From positions 62,001 through 126,000 of the forward strand of contig NZ_NFLM01000005.1 of the NCBI RefSeq assembly GCF_002160915.1: a DNA stretch of 64,000 nt, given 5' to 3'. The translations under genes and the position numbers were made by a program. The notes beneath the pieces are model-generated. The model searched no databases and had not been told where the DNA came from. It worked only from the letters and a program-made list of their open reading frames with translations. Source of the DNA: Faecalibacterium sp. An121. Lineage in GTDB: Bacteria; Bacillota; Clostridia; Oscillospirales; Ruminococcaceae. Positions 45,823-54,520 of this stretch are shown piece after piece (position 1 is the stretch's first letter; the number at the start of each line of letters is the position of its first letter).

Positions 45823-46800
45823 ATGAGCGGAAAACCGATCCTCTGGATCATCATTCCTTGTTACAACGAAGAAGAAGTGCTTCCCATCACCGCGCCGCAG
45901 TTTCTGCACAAGATCCTGGATCTGACGGCGCAGGGCCTCATCAGCGACAAAAGCCGGGTCTGCTTTGTGAACGACGGCTCCAGAGACCGCACCTGGCAGC
46001 TGATCTGCCAGTTCGCACAGCAGGACCCCCACTACATCGGCATCAGCCAAAGCCGCAACCGGGGCCACCAGAACGCCGTGCTGGCCGGGCTGATGGAGGC
46101 CAAAGACCAGTGCGATGTGACCATCTCCATCGACTGCGACGGCCAGGACGACATCAACGCCATGGACGAGATGGTGCGCAAATACCTGGCCGGGGCCGAG
46201 GTGGTGTATGGGGTACGCAGCCGCCGGGATACCGATACCTTTTTCAAGCGGTTCACCGCCGAGGGCTTCTACCACCTGATGAACCTGCTGGGCGCAGACA
46301 TCGTGTTCAACCACGCCGACTACCGGCTGATCAGCGCCCGGGTGCTGGAGCACTTTGCGGATTACCACGAAGTGAATATCTTTTTGCGCGGGATGGTGCC
46401 GCTGGCGGGCTTCCCCAGTGAGACGGTGGCCTACGAGCGCCATGAGCGCCTGGCCGGGGAAAGCCACTATCCCCTGTCCAAAATGCTGGGCCTGGCGTTC
46501 GACGGCATCACCAGCCTGTCCAACAAACCCATCCGGCTGATCACCGGGGTGGGGCTGCTGTTCAGCATCCTGAGCTTCATCGGGGTGGTCTGGGCGGTGG
46601 TGCTGGGGGTGCTGGGCAGCACGGTGGCAGGCTGGGCCAGCACCATCTGCATCGTCTGTCTGATGGGCGGCATCCAGCTGGTGTGCCTGGGCGTGATCGG
46701 GGAATACATCGGCAAGATCTATATGGAGACCAAAGCCCGGCCCCGCTATATCATCAGCGAGCGCACCTGGCAGCCCTATGAAAGGAAGTATCACGGATGA
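45823..46800 (+). CDS. Glycosyltransferase family 2, GtrB/DPM1-like
   Basis: 325 residues. The GT2 domain (about 1-230) has IIPCYNEEEVLP, VNDGSRDRTW, SRNRGHQNAVLAGL, a DCDGQDD metal site and RGMVPLAGF. Two C-terminal membrane segments (about 240-265 and 275-300) match bactoprenol glucosyltransferases, which charge undecaprenyl phosphate with one sugar for later transfer to a surface polymer. It overlaps the next gene by ATGA. Confidence 0.9.
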   Translation: MSGKPILWIIIPCYNEEEVLPITAPQFLHKILDLTAQGLISDKSRVCFVNDGSRDRTWQLICQFAQQDPHYIGISQSRNRGHQNAVLAGLMEAKDQCDVTISIDCDGQDDINAMDEMVRKYLAGAEVVYGVRSRRDTDTFFKRFTAEGFYHLMNLLGADIVFNHADYRLISARVLEHFADYHEVNIFLRGMVPLAGFPSETVAYERHERLAGESHYPLSKMLGLAFDGITSLSNKPIRLITGVGLLFSILSFIGVVWAVVLGVLGSTVAGWASTICIVCLMGGIQLVCLGVIGEYIGKIYMETKARPRYIISERTWQPYERKYHG

Positions 46801-47384
46801 GCAAACAGAGCTGGAAGGGCGCGGCCCTTCTCAACCCGGTCCCCCCGGTGCTGGTGTCCTGCGGCAGCATCGAAAAGCCCAACCTGATCACAGTGGGCTG
46901 GGCGGGCACCATCTGCACCCGGCCCGCCATGGTGTCGGTGAGCATCCGGCCCGAGCGGTACAGCTACGGCCTGATCAAAGACAGCGGCGTCTTTGCGGTC
47001 AACCTGCCCACCGAAGGGCTGGTGCGGGCGGTGGACTGGTGCGGGGTCAAGAGCGGCCGGGATGTGGACAAGTTCGCCGCCCTGGGCCTCCATGCCGAGC
47101 CGGGGACCGTCCATCCCGATTGCCCCATCCTGGCCGAAAGCCCTCTGGCCCTCGAGTGCCGGGTGACCCAGACCATCCCCCTGGGCAGCCACGAGCTGTT
47201 CCTGGCGGTGGTGGAAGGAGTGTGCGTGGACGAGAGCCTGCTGGACAGCGAGGGCAAGCTCCGGCTGGACCGGGCCGGCCTGATCGCCTACAACCACGGA
47301 GAATACCGGGCTTTGGGCAAGCGCCTCGGCACCTTTGGCTATTCGGTGCGCAAAAAGCGCCCCGCCCACCCCAAAAAGCGATAA
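46797..47384 (+). CDS. Flavin reductase-like FMN-binding protein
   Basis: 195 residues of the flavin reductase-like domain (split barrel). LNPVPPVLVSCG at the start, NLITVGWAGTICTRPAMVSV and the C-terminal FSVRKK-like end resemble FMN-binding flavoredoxin/DIM6-NTAB proteins. These use FMN and NAD(P)H or act as electron carriers; the partner is unknown. It is translationally coupled to the glycosyltransferase gene by ATGA. A terminator follows at 47406. Confidence 0.86.
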   Translation: MSKQSWKGAALLNPVPPVLVSCGSIEKPNLITVGWAGTICTRPAMVSVSIRPERYSYGLIKDSGVFAVNLPTEGLVRAVDWCGVKSGRDVDKFAALGLHAEPGTVHPDCPILAESPLALECRVTQTIPLGSHELFLAVVEGVCVDESLLDSEGKLRLDRAGLIAYNHGEYRALGKRLGTFGYSVRKKRPAHPKKR

Positions 47385-47405
47385 GACCACTTATCATGCA
47401 AAAAG

Positions 47406-47434
47406 CAAAAGCCGGCAGGGACCTGCCGGCTTTC
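47406..47434. terminator. Terminator
   Basis: GCCGGCAGG pairs perfectly with CCTGCCGGC around GA, flanked by AAAA and TTT, at the end of the flavin reductase gene. Confidence 0.8.
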
Positions 47435-47436
47435 AT

Positions 47437-47493
47437 CGTGTCGAAAACGGCACGCTTTTCTATGTGTGGATCAGAAATTTTGACAGCCTGCAT
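47437..47493. repeat. Short copy of the intergenic repeat
   Basis: CGTGTCGAAAACGGCACG (47437-47454) resembles the perfect hairpin at 48855-48877, and TTTTGACAGCCTG (about 47476-47488) resembles TTTTTTGACAGTCTG at 49166-49180. It looks like the two ends of the larger repeat with the middle removed. Confidence 0.5.
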
Positions 47494-47499
47494 CCCCTT

Positions 47500-47955
47500 T
47501 CATTTGTCCTTCCGGGCTTTGGGGCCGGGCAGGGGCAGGCCCAGCACCAGGGAGATGCCGATGGCCAGGGCTGCGGCGATCTTAACGGTGTCGGCGGCGC
47601 TGGCCGCCATCTGGAGGTTGTCGTTCTGGATGAAGTAATAGGCCGTGTAGTAGATGTCGGCGCCGGGCACCAGGGGGAAGATGCCGCACAGCAAAAACAC
47701 CGTCACCGGGGCTTTGAGGGTGATGGCAAAGATGCGAGCCAGCAGCGTCAGGGGGATGGCCGCCAGCAGGTTGGCGGTGACTGCCCCGATCCCCAGCATG
47801 ACGGCCAGCTCATAGGTCAGCCAGCCTACCGCGCCGGTGGCGGCGCAGGCCAGGTAGCATTTGCGGGGGATGCCGAACAGAATGCCAAAGCACAAAGTGC
47901 CCACCCCGCCCAGGAACAGCTGCCGCACCAGCTCCAACACTTGCTGCGCCGTCAT
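47500..47955 (-). CDS. Threonine/serine exporter, small subunit (ThrE C-terminal half)
   Basis: 151 residues with about four membrane segments (FLGGVGTLCFGILFGIPRKC and a segment with LLCGIFPLVPGADIYYTAYY). It matches the DUF3815/ThrE_2 half, which in Corynebacterium is fused to the DUF1212 half. FPLVPG-Asp is the family's most conserved motif. The start at 47955 shares ATGA with the large subunit gene, so the two form one transporter. The substrate is assigned by family only. Confidence 0.9.
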   Translation of the reverse strand: MTAQQVLELVRQLFLGGVGTLCFGILFGIPRKCYLACAATGAVGWLTYELAVMLGIGAVTANLLAAIPLTLLARIFAITLKAPVTVFLLCGIFPLVPGADIYYTAYYFIQNDNLQMAASAADTVKIAAALAIGISLVLGLPLPGPKARKDK

Positions 47956-48740
47956 ACGACCACCATCCCTGTCAGCATGGTATAAGCCCGCAGCACAAGG
48001 CCGGTGCCGCAGGCCAGGCACGCGGCCACCAGCACCGCGTCGATCATCCGGATGGTGCCCGAGAGATAGTCCCCTTTCACAAAGTCCCGGATGGACATGG
48101 TAAAGGCCACGCCGGGGGTCAGGATCATCAGCGCGCCGATGGCCGCATGGTTGACGCTGGCCCCCAGCGCCCCGCACACCGCGATGCACACCAGAGTGAT
48201 CAGCCCCGACCCCGTCAGTTTGAGGAACAGCGCCGGCAGCCGCCGGCAGGTCCATAAGTAAAGGCTGACCAGGCAGCCCGCAGCGGCGGCGGCCGCAGCT
48301 TCCCCCAGCCCTCCGCCGAACATCAGCGCAAAGGCCGCCGATCCCACGGTGCCGCTGAGCACCTGGGCCTTGACGTTGGGGAAGGGGATCCGCCGCGCGG
48401 CCACCAGGCGCCGCTCGGCTTCGTCCAGGCCCACCTGTCCTGCCGCCAGCTCCCGGGACAGCTCATTGACGGCGGCCACCCGTCCCAGATGGATGGTGCG
48501 CTGGGGCACATTGCGCACCTCGCTGATCTCGGCGGTGCCGGCGCTGGCAAAGATGCCGTTGGTCAGCACATAGACGTGGAACTCCCGCAGGTGCAGGCTG
48601 CGGGCCATGATCTGCATGGTCTGCTCGGCCCGGAACACCTCCGCCCCGTTCTCCAGCAGGGTCTGCCCTGCCGCCATAATAAAATCCATGATCCGGCGGC
48701 GCTCCTCGCCGTCGGGATAAAGCTGAATGGGCTGCGCCAT
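47952..48740 (-). CDS. Threonine/serine exporter, large subunit (DUF1212)
   Basis: 262 residues. A soluble N-terminal part with AGQTLLENGAEVFRAEQTMQ (the Gly-Ala-Glu catalytic-like motif of the ThrE hydrolase-like domain) precedes five hydrophobic segments, including MILTPGVAFTMSIRDFVKGD. It pairs with the downstream small subunit to export amino acids such as threonine or serine, or possibly dicarboxylates as in YjjP/YjjB. AGGAG precedes the ATG at 48740. Confidence 0.9.
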   Translation of the reverse strand: MAQPIQLYPDGEERRRIMDFIMAAGQTLLENGAEVFRAEQTMQIMARSLHLREFHVYVLTNGIFASAGTAEISEVRNVPQRTIHLGRVAAVNELSRELAAGQVGLDEAERRLVAARRIPFPNVKAQVLSGTVGSAAFALMFGGGLGEAAAAAAAGCLVSLYLWTCRRLPALFLKLTGSGLITLVCIAVCGALGASVNHAAIGALMILTPGVAFTMSIRDFVKGDYLSGTIRMIDAVLVAACLACGTGLVLRAYTMLTGMVVV

Positions 48741-48836
48741 ACGCTCCTCCTATCGTTTTGCGGGGGCGCATAGCTCCCCTCGCGTCGTCTGCCTATACTT
48801 TACCACGAAGGCCGCCGCATCTCAAGGGCAGGAGTT

Positions 48837-49197
48837 GGCAAAAAAGATTTGCTCAGCGTGTCGAAAAACGACACGCTCCAAGGGGAACCCATTTCTGCCC
48901 GCAGTCGCGGGGCAGAAATTCCTTCCCCCTGGTGGTTGCGGTTCCCTGTTTTCGCGGCGCGCCACGGCGGGCGCTTGCGAAAAGCAGACCGCGGCCCCTG
49001 CTCCGCTTCGGCTGTTTCGTCCGCAGGACGCGCCTCAGCTTCGCAGTCCCTGGGGACAAAATTTGGCGCTGAACCGCGCACTCGCCGCAAAGCGGCTCGC
49101 ACACTCTCAGCGCCAAATTTCCCTGTATGTGTCCTGTCCATCCGCACATGTCGGCTGGACAGGACTTTTTTGACAGTCTGGGCAAAAAAGATTTGCT
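48837..49197. repeat. Structured intergenic element bounded by a 17-base direct repeat
   Basis: GGCAAAAAAGATTTGCT occurs at 48837-48853 and 49181-49197. Between them are a perfect hairpin AGCGTGTCG-AAAAA-CGACACGCT (48855-48877), a dyad ATTTCTGCCC/GGGCAGAAAT (48891-48919), a perfect 14-base dyad AAATTTGGCGCTGA (49059-49072) with TCAGCGCCAAATTT (49107-49120) that encloses GCCGC-AAA-GCGGC, and a terminator-like hairpin GTCCTGTCC/GGACAGGAC with TTTTTT at 49135-49170. There is no convincing ORF. It may be a MITE-like or REP-like element. Confidence 0.6.
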
Positions 49198-49205
49198 TTT
49201 GCCTG

Positions 49206-49234
49206 TTGACAAAACAGCCCGACGCGGCTACAAT
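49206..49234 (+). promoter_or_regulatory. Promoter of the methionine operon
   Basis: Consensus TTGACA (49206-49211), 17 bases, TACAAT (49229-49234), just before the T-box leader. Confidence 0.85.
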
Positions 49235-49249
49235 AAAAACGATATCATA

Positions 49250-49557
49250 AAATTGGCTGTGAAGAGAAGAGTAGGCCTTCGCATTGACCTCTACCAGAGA
49301 GCCTGAACGGTGAGAGCAGGCGGGGAACAGGGGGCTGAAAATGGTCTCGGAGCCGCGCGGGCGAGGGGCAAGAGCGCCAAGCCTGCGACGGGTGCGCCCG
49401 TTACAGCGTCCGGCTGTCGCGCCATGGGTCCGCCCTGCCGCCGCAGCATCGAGGCCGTACCCCGCAAGGGGGCGGTAAACCAAGGTGGTACCACGGAAGC
49501 ATTCTGCTCCCGTCCTTGCAGGTTTTTTGGACCTGTGGGGACGGGAGTTTTTCTTTT
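49250..49557 (+). promoter_or_regulatory. Methionine T-box leader
   Basis: Stem I features are visible: AGAGTAGG (49268-49275), AGAGAG and GGTGAGAGC, and the specifier region CTGAAAATGG with codon ATG at 49341-49343. The T-box sequence AAGGTGGTACCACGG is at 49482-49496. A terminator CTCCCGTCC/GGACGGGAG with TTTTTCTTTT lies at 49507-49557. Uncharged tRNA-Met would stabilise the antiterminator and switch on metQNI. The ATG specifier agrees with the genes downstream. Confidence 0.92.
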
Positions 49558-49602
49558 CCGCCCCGGCCCATCATCCAACTTTATGAAAAGAGGAGTTTCA
49601 TT

Positions 49603-50475
49603 ATGTCCAAGATCACTCGCCGCAATTTCCTGAAAGTCACCGGCGCGGCTGCCGCAGCCGCCGCCCTGGCCGCCTGTGGCGCAGGCGGCTCCGCCAACGG
49701 CACCCAGTTCCACATCGCAGTGCCCAACGACACCACCAACGAGGCCCGCGCCCTGCGGCTGCTGGAGAAGAACGGCTTCTTCACCCTCAGCGAGGACGCC
49801 GGCATCACCGCCACCAAAAACGACATCGTGGAGAATCCCTACAATGTGGTGATCGACGAGGTGGAGGCCGCCCAGGTGCCCAACGTGCTGCAGGATGAGG
49901 ACTACGCCGTCATCAACTCTAACTATGCCATCCCCGCCGGGCTGGACCCCATGACCCAGGCGCTGGCCATGGAGGACGGCACCTCCGACTACGTCAACGT
50001 GCTGGTGTGCAAGGAGGGCAACCAGGAGCTGCCCCTCATCAAGGCCCTGGCCGCCGCCCTGCAGAGCCAGCAGGTGAAGGACTATATGGCCGAGCAGTAC
50101 AAGGGCGCCGTGGTGTCGGTGGTGGAAAACCCCACCGACGGCTACGATCCCACCGTGGACTACGAGGCCCTGAACGGCCAGACCATCAGCTGCGCCGCCA
50201 CCCCCGCCCCCCACTGCGAAGTGCTGGAGGTGTGCGTGCCCATCCTGGAGGCTAAGGGCATCACCCTGGATATCCAGGAGTTTGATGACTATATCATCCC
50301 CAACACGGTGGTGGAGGACGGCCAGGTGGACACCAACTACTTCCAGCACCAGCCCTACCTGGACGACTTCAATGAGCAGAACGGCACCCACCTGGTGACG
50401 GTGGCAGGCATCCATGTGGAGCCCATGGGCATCTACGGGGGCAAGCAGACCAGCCTGGACGCCATCTTTGGCTGA
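49603..50475 (+). CDS. metQ: MetQ-type methionine-binding lipoprotein, circularly permuted
   Basis: 290 residues. The N-terminus has a twin-arginine-like TRRNFLK and a lipobox LAAC (Cys25). All MetQ blocks are present but in swapped order. Residues 36-173 are the normally C-terminal half (AVPNDTTNEARALRLL, IVENPYNVVIDEVEAAQVPN, YAVINSNYAIPAGL). After a linker (176-192) come residues 193-290, the normally N-terminal half (AATPAPHCEVLEV, the segment ending VDTNYFQHQPYLD, HVEPMGIYGGKQTSLD). It lies under a Met T-box and is followed by metN and metI, so it should deliver methionine to that importer. Confidence 0.9.
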   Translation: MSKITRRNFLKVTGAAAAAAALAACGAGGSANGTQFHIAVPNDTTNEARALRLLEKNGFFTLSEDAGITATKNDIVENPYNVVIDEVEAAQVPNVLQDEDYAVINSNYAIPAGLDPMTQALAMEDGTSDYVNVLVCKEGNQELPLIKALAAALQSQQVKDYMAEQYKGAVVSVVENPTDGYDPTVDYEALNGQTISCAATPAPHCEVLEVCVPILEAKGITLDIQEFDDYIIPNTVVEDGQVDTNYFQHQPYLDDFNEQNGTHLVTVAGIHVEPMGIYGGKQTSLDAIFG

Positions 50476-50496
50476 TAACGCGAAGGAGCACTTGTC

Positions 50497-51510
50497 GTGA
50501 TTGAGATCAAGCATCTGTCCAAGACCTTCCAGATGAAGGACGGCGCCGTGGAGGCGCTGCAGGATATCGACCTGACCATCCCCGACGGGATGATCTACGG
50601 CATCATCGGTATGTCGGGGGCGGGCAAAAGCACCCTGGTGCGCTGCATCAACCTGCTGGAGCGGCCCACCCAGGGTTCGGTGGTGATCGACGGCACCGCG
50701 ATGGAATCCCTGACCCCTGCCCAGCTGCGCCAGCGCCGCCAGAAGATCGCCATGATCTTCCAGCAGTTCAACCTCCTGATGCAGCGCACCTGCCTGAAAA
50801 ACGTCTGTTTTCCCATGGAGCTGGCCGGCGTCAAAAAGGCCGATGCTGAAAAGCGCGCGCGGGAGCTGCTGCAGACGGTGGGCCTGCCCGACAAGGCAGA
50901 GGCCTACCCCGCCCAGCTCTCGGGCGGCCAGCGTCAGCGGGTGGCCATCGCCCGGGCCCTGGCCACCGACCCCAAGGTACTGCTGTGCGACGAAGCCACC
51001 AGCGCCCTGGACCCCGACACCACACGCTCCATCCTGACCCTGATCCGGCAGATCAACCAGAAACTGGGCATCACGGTGGTGGTGATCACCCACCAGATGA
51101 GCGTGGTGGAGGCCATCTGTGACCGTGTGGCCATCCTGGACCACGGCCGCGTGGTGGAAGAAGGGTCGGTGCAGGAGATCTTTGCCCGGCCCAAGACCCC
51201 GGCGGCCCGCCGTCTGGTGGCGCCCGGCGGGGGCAAGGCCTCCCGGGAGCTGGCTTCCTTTGCGCCCGACGACCATGTGGTGCGCCTGACCTTCAACGGC
51301 TCCTCCACCGAGAAGCCCCTGGTGGCCAGCCTGGCTGCCGATACCGGCATCCTGGTCAGCGTGCTCAGCGCCGATACCCGCGACCTGAACGCCCAGTGCT
51401 TTGGCAGTATGCTGCTGCGTCTGCCCCGGGACGTGGAGGCGGCCCGCCAGGCCGTTGCCTATATGAAAGCCCAGCCCGGTGTGACTGTTGAGGAGGTGTC
51501 CGGCCTGTGA
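50497..51510 (+). CDS. metN: Methionine ABC transporter ATPase MetN
   Basis: 337 residues. Walker A is GMSGAGKSTL (about 39-48), the signature LSGGQRQRVAIARAL, Walker B VLLCDEATSALD, and the switch His is in VITHQMSV. The C-terminal ~95 residues form the NIL domain that binds methionine and inhibits transport in this family. The start is GTG at 50497 behind AAGGAG. It overlaps metI by four bases. Confidence 0.94.
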   Translation: MIEIKHLSKTFQMKDGAVEALQDIDLTIPDGMIYGIIGMSGAGKSTLVRCINLLERPTQGSVVIDGTAMESLTPAQLRQRRQKIAMIFQQFNLLMQRTCLKNVCFPMELAGVKKADAEKRARELLQTVGLPDKAEAYPAQLSGGQRQRVAIARALATDPKVLLCDEATSALDPDTTRSILTLIRQINQKLGITVVVITHQMSVVEAICDRVAILDHGRVVEEGSVQEIFARPKTPAARRLVAPGGGKASRELASFAPDDHVVRLTFNGSSTEKPLVASLAADTGILVSVLSADTRDLNAQCFGSMLLRLPRDVEAARQAVAYMKAQPGVTVEEVSGL

Positions 51511-52163
51511 CCGTCTATGATTTCGCTTTTGCCGTGTGGGAGACCTTTTATATCACGGTGCTCTCCACCGCGTTTGCCCTGGTGCTGGGGCTGCCCTTGG
51601 GCGTGCTTCTGGTGGCCGGGGACAAGGACGGCGTTCTGCCTCTGCCCGGCTGGCTGATGCACGGGCTGAACATCGTCATCAACATCCTGCGCAGCATCCC
51701 CTTCCTGATCCTGATGATCTGCGTGTTCCCCCTCTCCCGGCTGATCATCGGCACCACCGTGGGCACCAACGCTACCATCGTGCCTCTGGTGGTGGCCTCC
51801 TTCCCCTTTGTGGCCCGGCTGGTGGAGACCAGCCTGCGGGAGCTGGACGCCGGCGTCATCGAGGCGGCCCAGAGCATGGGGGCCACCCCCTTCCAGATCA
51901 TCACCAAGGTGATGATCCCCGAAAGCCTGCCCGGCCTTGTCTCCAGCATGACCACCGCCCTGACCACCATCCTGGGCTATTCGGCCATGTCGGGCGCCAT
52001 CGGCGGCGGCGGCCTGGGCAAGATCGCCATTTCCTACGGCTACTACCGCTACCAGGCCGACATCATGCTGATCGCCGTGGTGCTGCTGATCGTGCTGGTG
52101 CAGCTGTTCCAGACCGTGGGCACCGCCCTGGCCAACCACAGCGACAAGCGCCTGAAAAAATAA
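51507..52163 (+). CDS. metI: Methionine ABC transporter permease MetI
   Basis: 218 residues with five membrane segments. The coupling loop SLRELDAGVIEAAQSMGATP (about 108-127) contacts MetN. The family motif ILRSIPFLILMI and the C-terminal GAIGGGGLGKIAISYGYYRYQ match MetI. The start is GTG at 51507, overlapping the metN stop. Confidence 0.94.
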   Translation: MTVYDFAFAVWETFYITVLSTAFALVLGLPLGVLLVAGDKDGVLPLPGWLMHGLNIVINILRSIPFLILMICVFPLSRLIIGTTVGTNATIVPLVVASFPFVARLVETSLRELDAGVIEAAQSMGATPFQIITKVMIPESLPGLVSSMTTALTTILGYSAMSGAIGGGGLGKIAISYGYYRYQADIMLIAVVLLIVLVQLFQTVGTALANHSDKRLKK

Positions 52164-52171
52164 CCATCCGT

Positions 52172-52194
52172 TTATAACGTCGTCTATAAAACGA
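52172..52194. promoter_or_regulatory. Dyad before metY
   Basis: CGTTTATA and TATAAAACG flank eight bases between metI and metY. It could be an operator or a weak hairpin. No clear -35/-10 pair is visible, so metY is probably read from the T-box promoter. Confidence 0.25.
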
Positions 52195-52228
52195 TCCGAC
52201 AAGATTTGTCACGAAAGGAGTCTTTGCC

Positions 52229-53503
52229 ATGAACCGCGATACCATCTGCGTGCAGGGGGGCTACACCCCCGGCAACGGCGAGCCGCGCCAGATCCCCATC
52301 ATCCAGTCCACCACCTTCAAATACGACACCAGCGAGGATATGGGCAAGCTGTTCGACCTGGAAGCCGACGGCTACTTCTATTCCCGGCTGCAGAACCCCA
52401 CCTGTGACGCGGTGGCCCGCAAGATCGCCGCCCTGGAGGGGGGCACCGCCGCCATGCTGACTTCCAGCGGGCAGGCGGCCAACTTCTTCGCCCTGTTCAA
52501 CATCTGCCAGTGCGGGGACCACATCGTCTCCTCCTCCACCATCTACGGCGGCACCTTCAACCTGATCTCGGTCACCATGGCCAAAATGGGGATCGATGTG
52601 ACCTTCGTGTCCCCCACCTGCACCGAGGAAGAGCTGGACGCCGCCTTCCGTCCCAACACCAAGGCCGTGTTCGGCGAGACCATCGCCAACCCCGCCCTGA
52701 CCGTGCTGGACATCGAAAAGTTTGCCCATGCCGCCCATGCACACGGGGTGCCCCTGATCGTGGACAACACCTTCCCCACCCCGGTCAACTGCCAGCCCAT
52801 TGCGTGGGGCGCCGACATCGTCACCCACTCCACCACCAAGTATATGGACGGCCACGGCGCAGCGGTGGGCGGCGCCATCGTGGACAGCGGCAAGTTTGAC
52901 TGGATGGCTCACGCCGACAAATTCCCCGGCCTGTGCACCCCCGACGAGAGCTACCACGGCATCACCTACGCCGAGCGGTTCGGCCGGGAGGGCGCTTTCA
53001 TCACCAAGGCGACCGCCCAGCTGATGCGGGACTTTGGCTGCTGTCAGTCCCCCCAGTCGGCCTTCATCCTCAACCTGGGCCTGGAGAGCCTGCATGTGCG
53101 GATGGCCCGTCACTGCGAGAACGCCCTGGCGGTGGCCCGCTTCCTGGAACAGCACCCCAAGGTGGCCTATGTGGACTACTGCGGACTGGAGTCCAGCCCC
53201 TACTATCCCCTGGCCCAGAAGTACCTGCCCCATGGCAGCTGCGGCGTGGTGTCCTTTGGGCTGGCAGGGGGCCGCGAGGCAGCCAGCACCTTCATGAAGT
53301 CCCTGCGGCTGGCCGCCATCGAGACCCATGTGGCCGATGCGCGCACCTGCTGCCTGAATCCCGCCTCCAGCACCCACCGGCAGATGAACGATGAGCAGCT
53401 GAAGGCCGCCGGCGTCCCCGCCGAGCTGGTGCGGATGAGCTGCGGCCTGGAGGCCAGCGAAGACCTGATCGCCGACATCGCCCAGGCTCTGGACAAGGTC
53501 TGA
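52229..53503 (+). CDS. metY: O-acetylhomoserine sulfhydrylase/aminocarboxypropyltransferase MetY
   Basis: 424 residues of the Cys/Met metabolism PLP family. The PLP lysine is K204 in HSTTKYMDGHG. YSRLQNPTCDAVARKIAALE, SSGQAANFFALF and NPASSTHRQM are the usual contacts. It makes homocysteine from O-acetylhomoserine and sulfide. The adjacent acetyl-type MetA supplies the substrate. AAGGAG precedes the ATG. Confidence 0.94.
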   Translation: MNRDTICVQGGYTPGNGEPRQIPIIQSTTFKYDTSEDMGKLFDLEADGYFYSRLQNPTCDAVARKIAALEGGTAAMLTSSGQAANFFALFNICQCGDHIVSSSTIYGGTFNLISVTMAKMGIDVTFVSPTCTEEELDAAFRPNTKAVFGETIANPALTVLDIEKFAHAAHAHGVPLIVDNTFPTPVNCQPIAWGADIVTHSTTKYMDGHGAAVGGAIVDSGKFDWMAHADKFPGLCTPDESYHGITYAERFGREGAFITKATAQLMRDFGCCQSPQSAFILNLGLESLHVRMARHCENALAVARFLEQHPKVAYVDYCGLESSPYYPLAQKYLPHGSCGVVSFGLAGGREAASTFMKSLRLAAIETHVADARTCCLNPASSTHRQMNDEQLKAAGVPAELVRMSCGLEASEDLIADIAQALDKV

Positions 53504-53533
53504 GCCTCCAGCCCGCACAAAGGAGGCTGCGCC

Positions 53534-54457
53534 ATGCCCCTGATCATCCCCAAATCCCTGCCGGCCTACCAGGCCCTGTATGCCGAAAATATCTTTGTCA
53601 TGCACCGGGAGCGGGCCCTTTCCCAGCACATCCGGCCGCTGGAGATCGCCATCCTCAACCTGATGCCCACCAAGATCGCCACCGAGACCCAGATCGCGCG
53701 GCTGCTGGCCAACAGTCCCCTGCAGGTCCACATGACCCTGCTGCAAACGGCCAGCCACTCCGCCACCCATGTCTCCCCCGCCCATCTGGAGGCCTTTTAC
53801 AAGACCTTTGACGAGGTGCGGGGCCGGCGGTTCGACGGCATGATCATCACCGGCGCGCCGGTGGAGACCATCCCCTTCGAGCAGGTGGACTACTGGCCCG
53901 AGCTGTGCGAGATCATGGAGTACAGCAAGACCAACGTTTATTCCACTCTGCATGTGTGCTGGGGGGCCCAGGCGGCCCTCTACCACCACTACGGCGTGCG
54001 CAAGGAGCTTTTGCCCCAAAAGATGTTCGGCATCTTCCCCCACCGGGTGCTGCGCCCCGCAAATCCCCTGGTGCGCGGCTTTGACGAGGTGTTCTACGCG
54101 CCCCACAGCCGCCACACCGGCATCTGCGTGGCCGATGTACAGGCCCGGCCCGAACTGCGGGTCCTGGCTGCCAGCGACCAGGCCGGCCCCTACCTGCTGA
54201 GCACCGAGAACGGGCGGCAGATCTTTGTCACCGGCCACCCCGAATACGACAAGCTGACACTGGACACCGAATACCGCCGGGATCTGGCCAAGGGCCTGCC
54301 CATCGCGGTGCCCCAAAACTACTATCCCGGCGACGATCCCAGCCAGAGCCCCCTGTTCCGCTGGCGGGCCCATGCCCACCTGCTCTACTCCAACTGGCTG
54401 AACTACTACGTCTACCAGAACACACCCTACGACCTGGACACCATGGACAGCGTCTGA
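53534..54457 (+). CDS. metA: Homoserine O-acetyltransferase MetA (MetAA)
   Basis: 307 residues in the MetA (HTS-fold) family. Catalytic Cys142 is in [11 protein letters not shown]; His235 and Glu237 are in TGHPEYD. Position 111 is Glu in TGAPVE; studies of MetA enzymes showed that Glu here selects acetyl-CoA and Gly selects succinyl-CoA. So the product should be O-acetylhomoserine, the substrate of the upstream MetY. AGGAGG precedes the ATG. Confidence 0.94.
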   Translation: MPLIIPKSLPAYQALYAENIFVMHRERALSQHIRPLEIAILNLMPTKIATETQIARLLANSPLQVHMTLLQTASHSATHVSPAHLEAFYKTFDEVRGRRFDGMIITGAPVETIPFEQVDYWPELCEIMEYSKTNVYSTLHVCWGAQAALYHHYGVRKELLPQKMFGIFPHRVLRPANPLVRGFDEVFYAPHSRHTGICVADVQARPELRVLAASDQAGPYLLSTENGRQIFVTGHPEYDKLTLDTEYRRDLAKGLPIAVPQNYYPGDDPSQSPLFRWRAHAHLLYSNWLNYYVYQNTPYDLDTMDSV

Positions 54458-54520
54458 AAACGGCCCGGTTTCCCGACCGCCCTGTTGGGGCCGGGCCTGC
54501 TTTGTGCAGGAGGTACTTTT

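Noticed and set aside
48800-49483. ORFs on both strands across the structured element and the T-box
   Set aside because: No ribosome sites or domains; the stretch is explained by palindromes and the riboswitch.
49291-51276. 661-codon minus-strand ORF opposite metQ and metN
   Set aside because: Antisense shadow; it also crosses the T-box leader.
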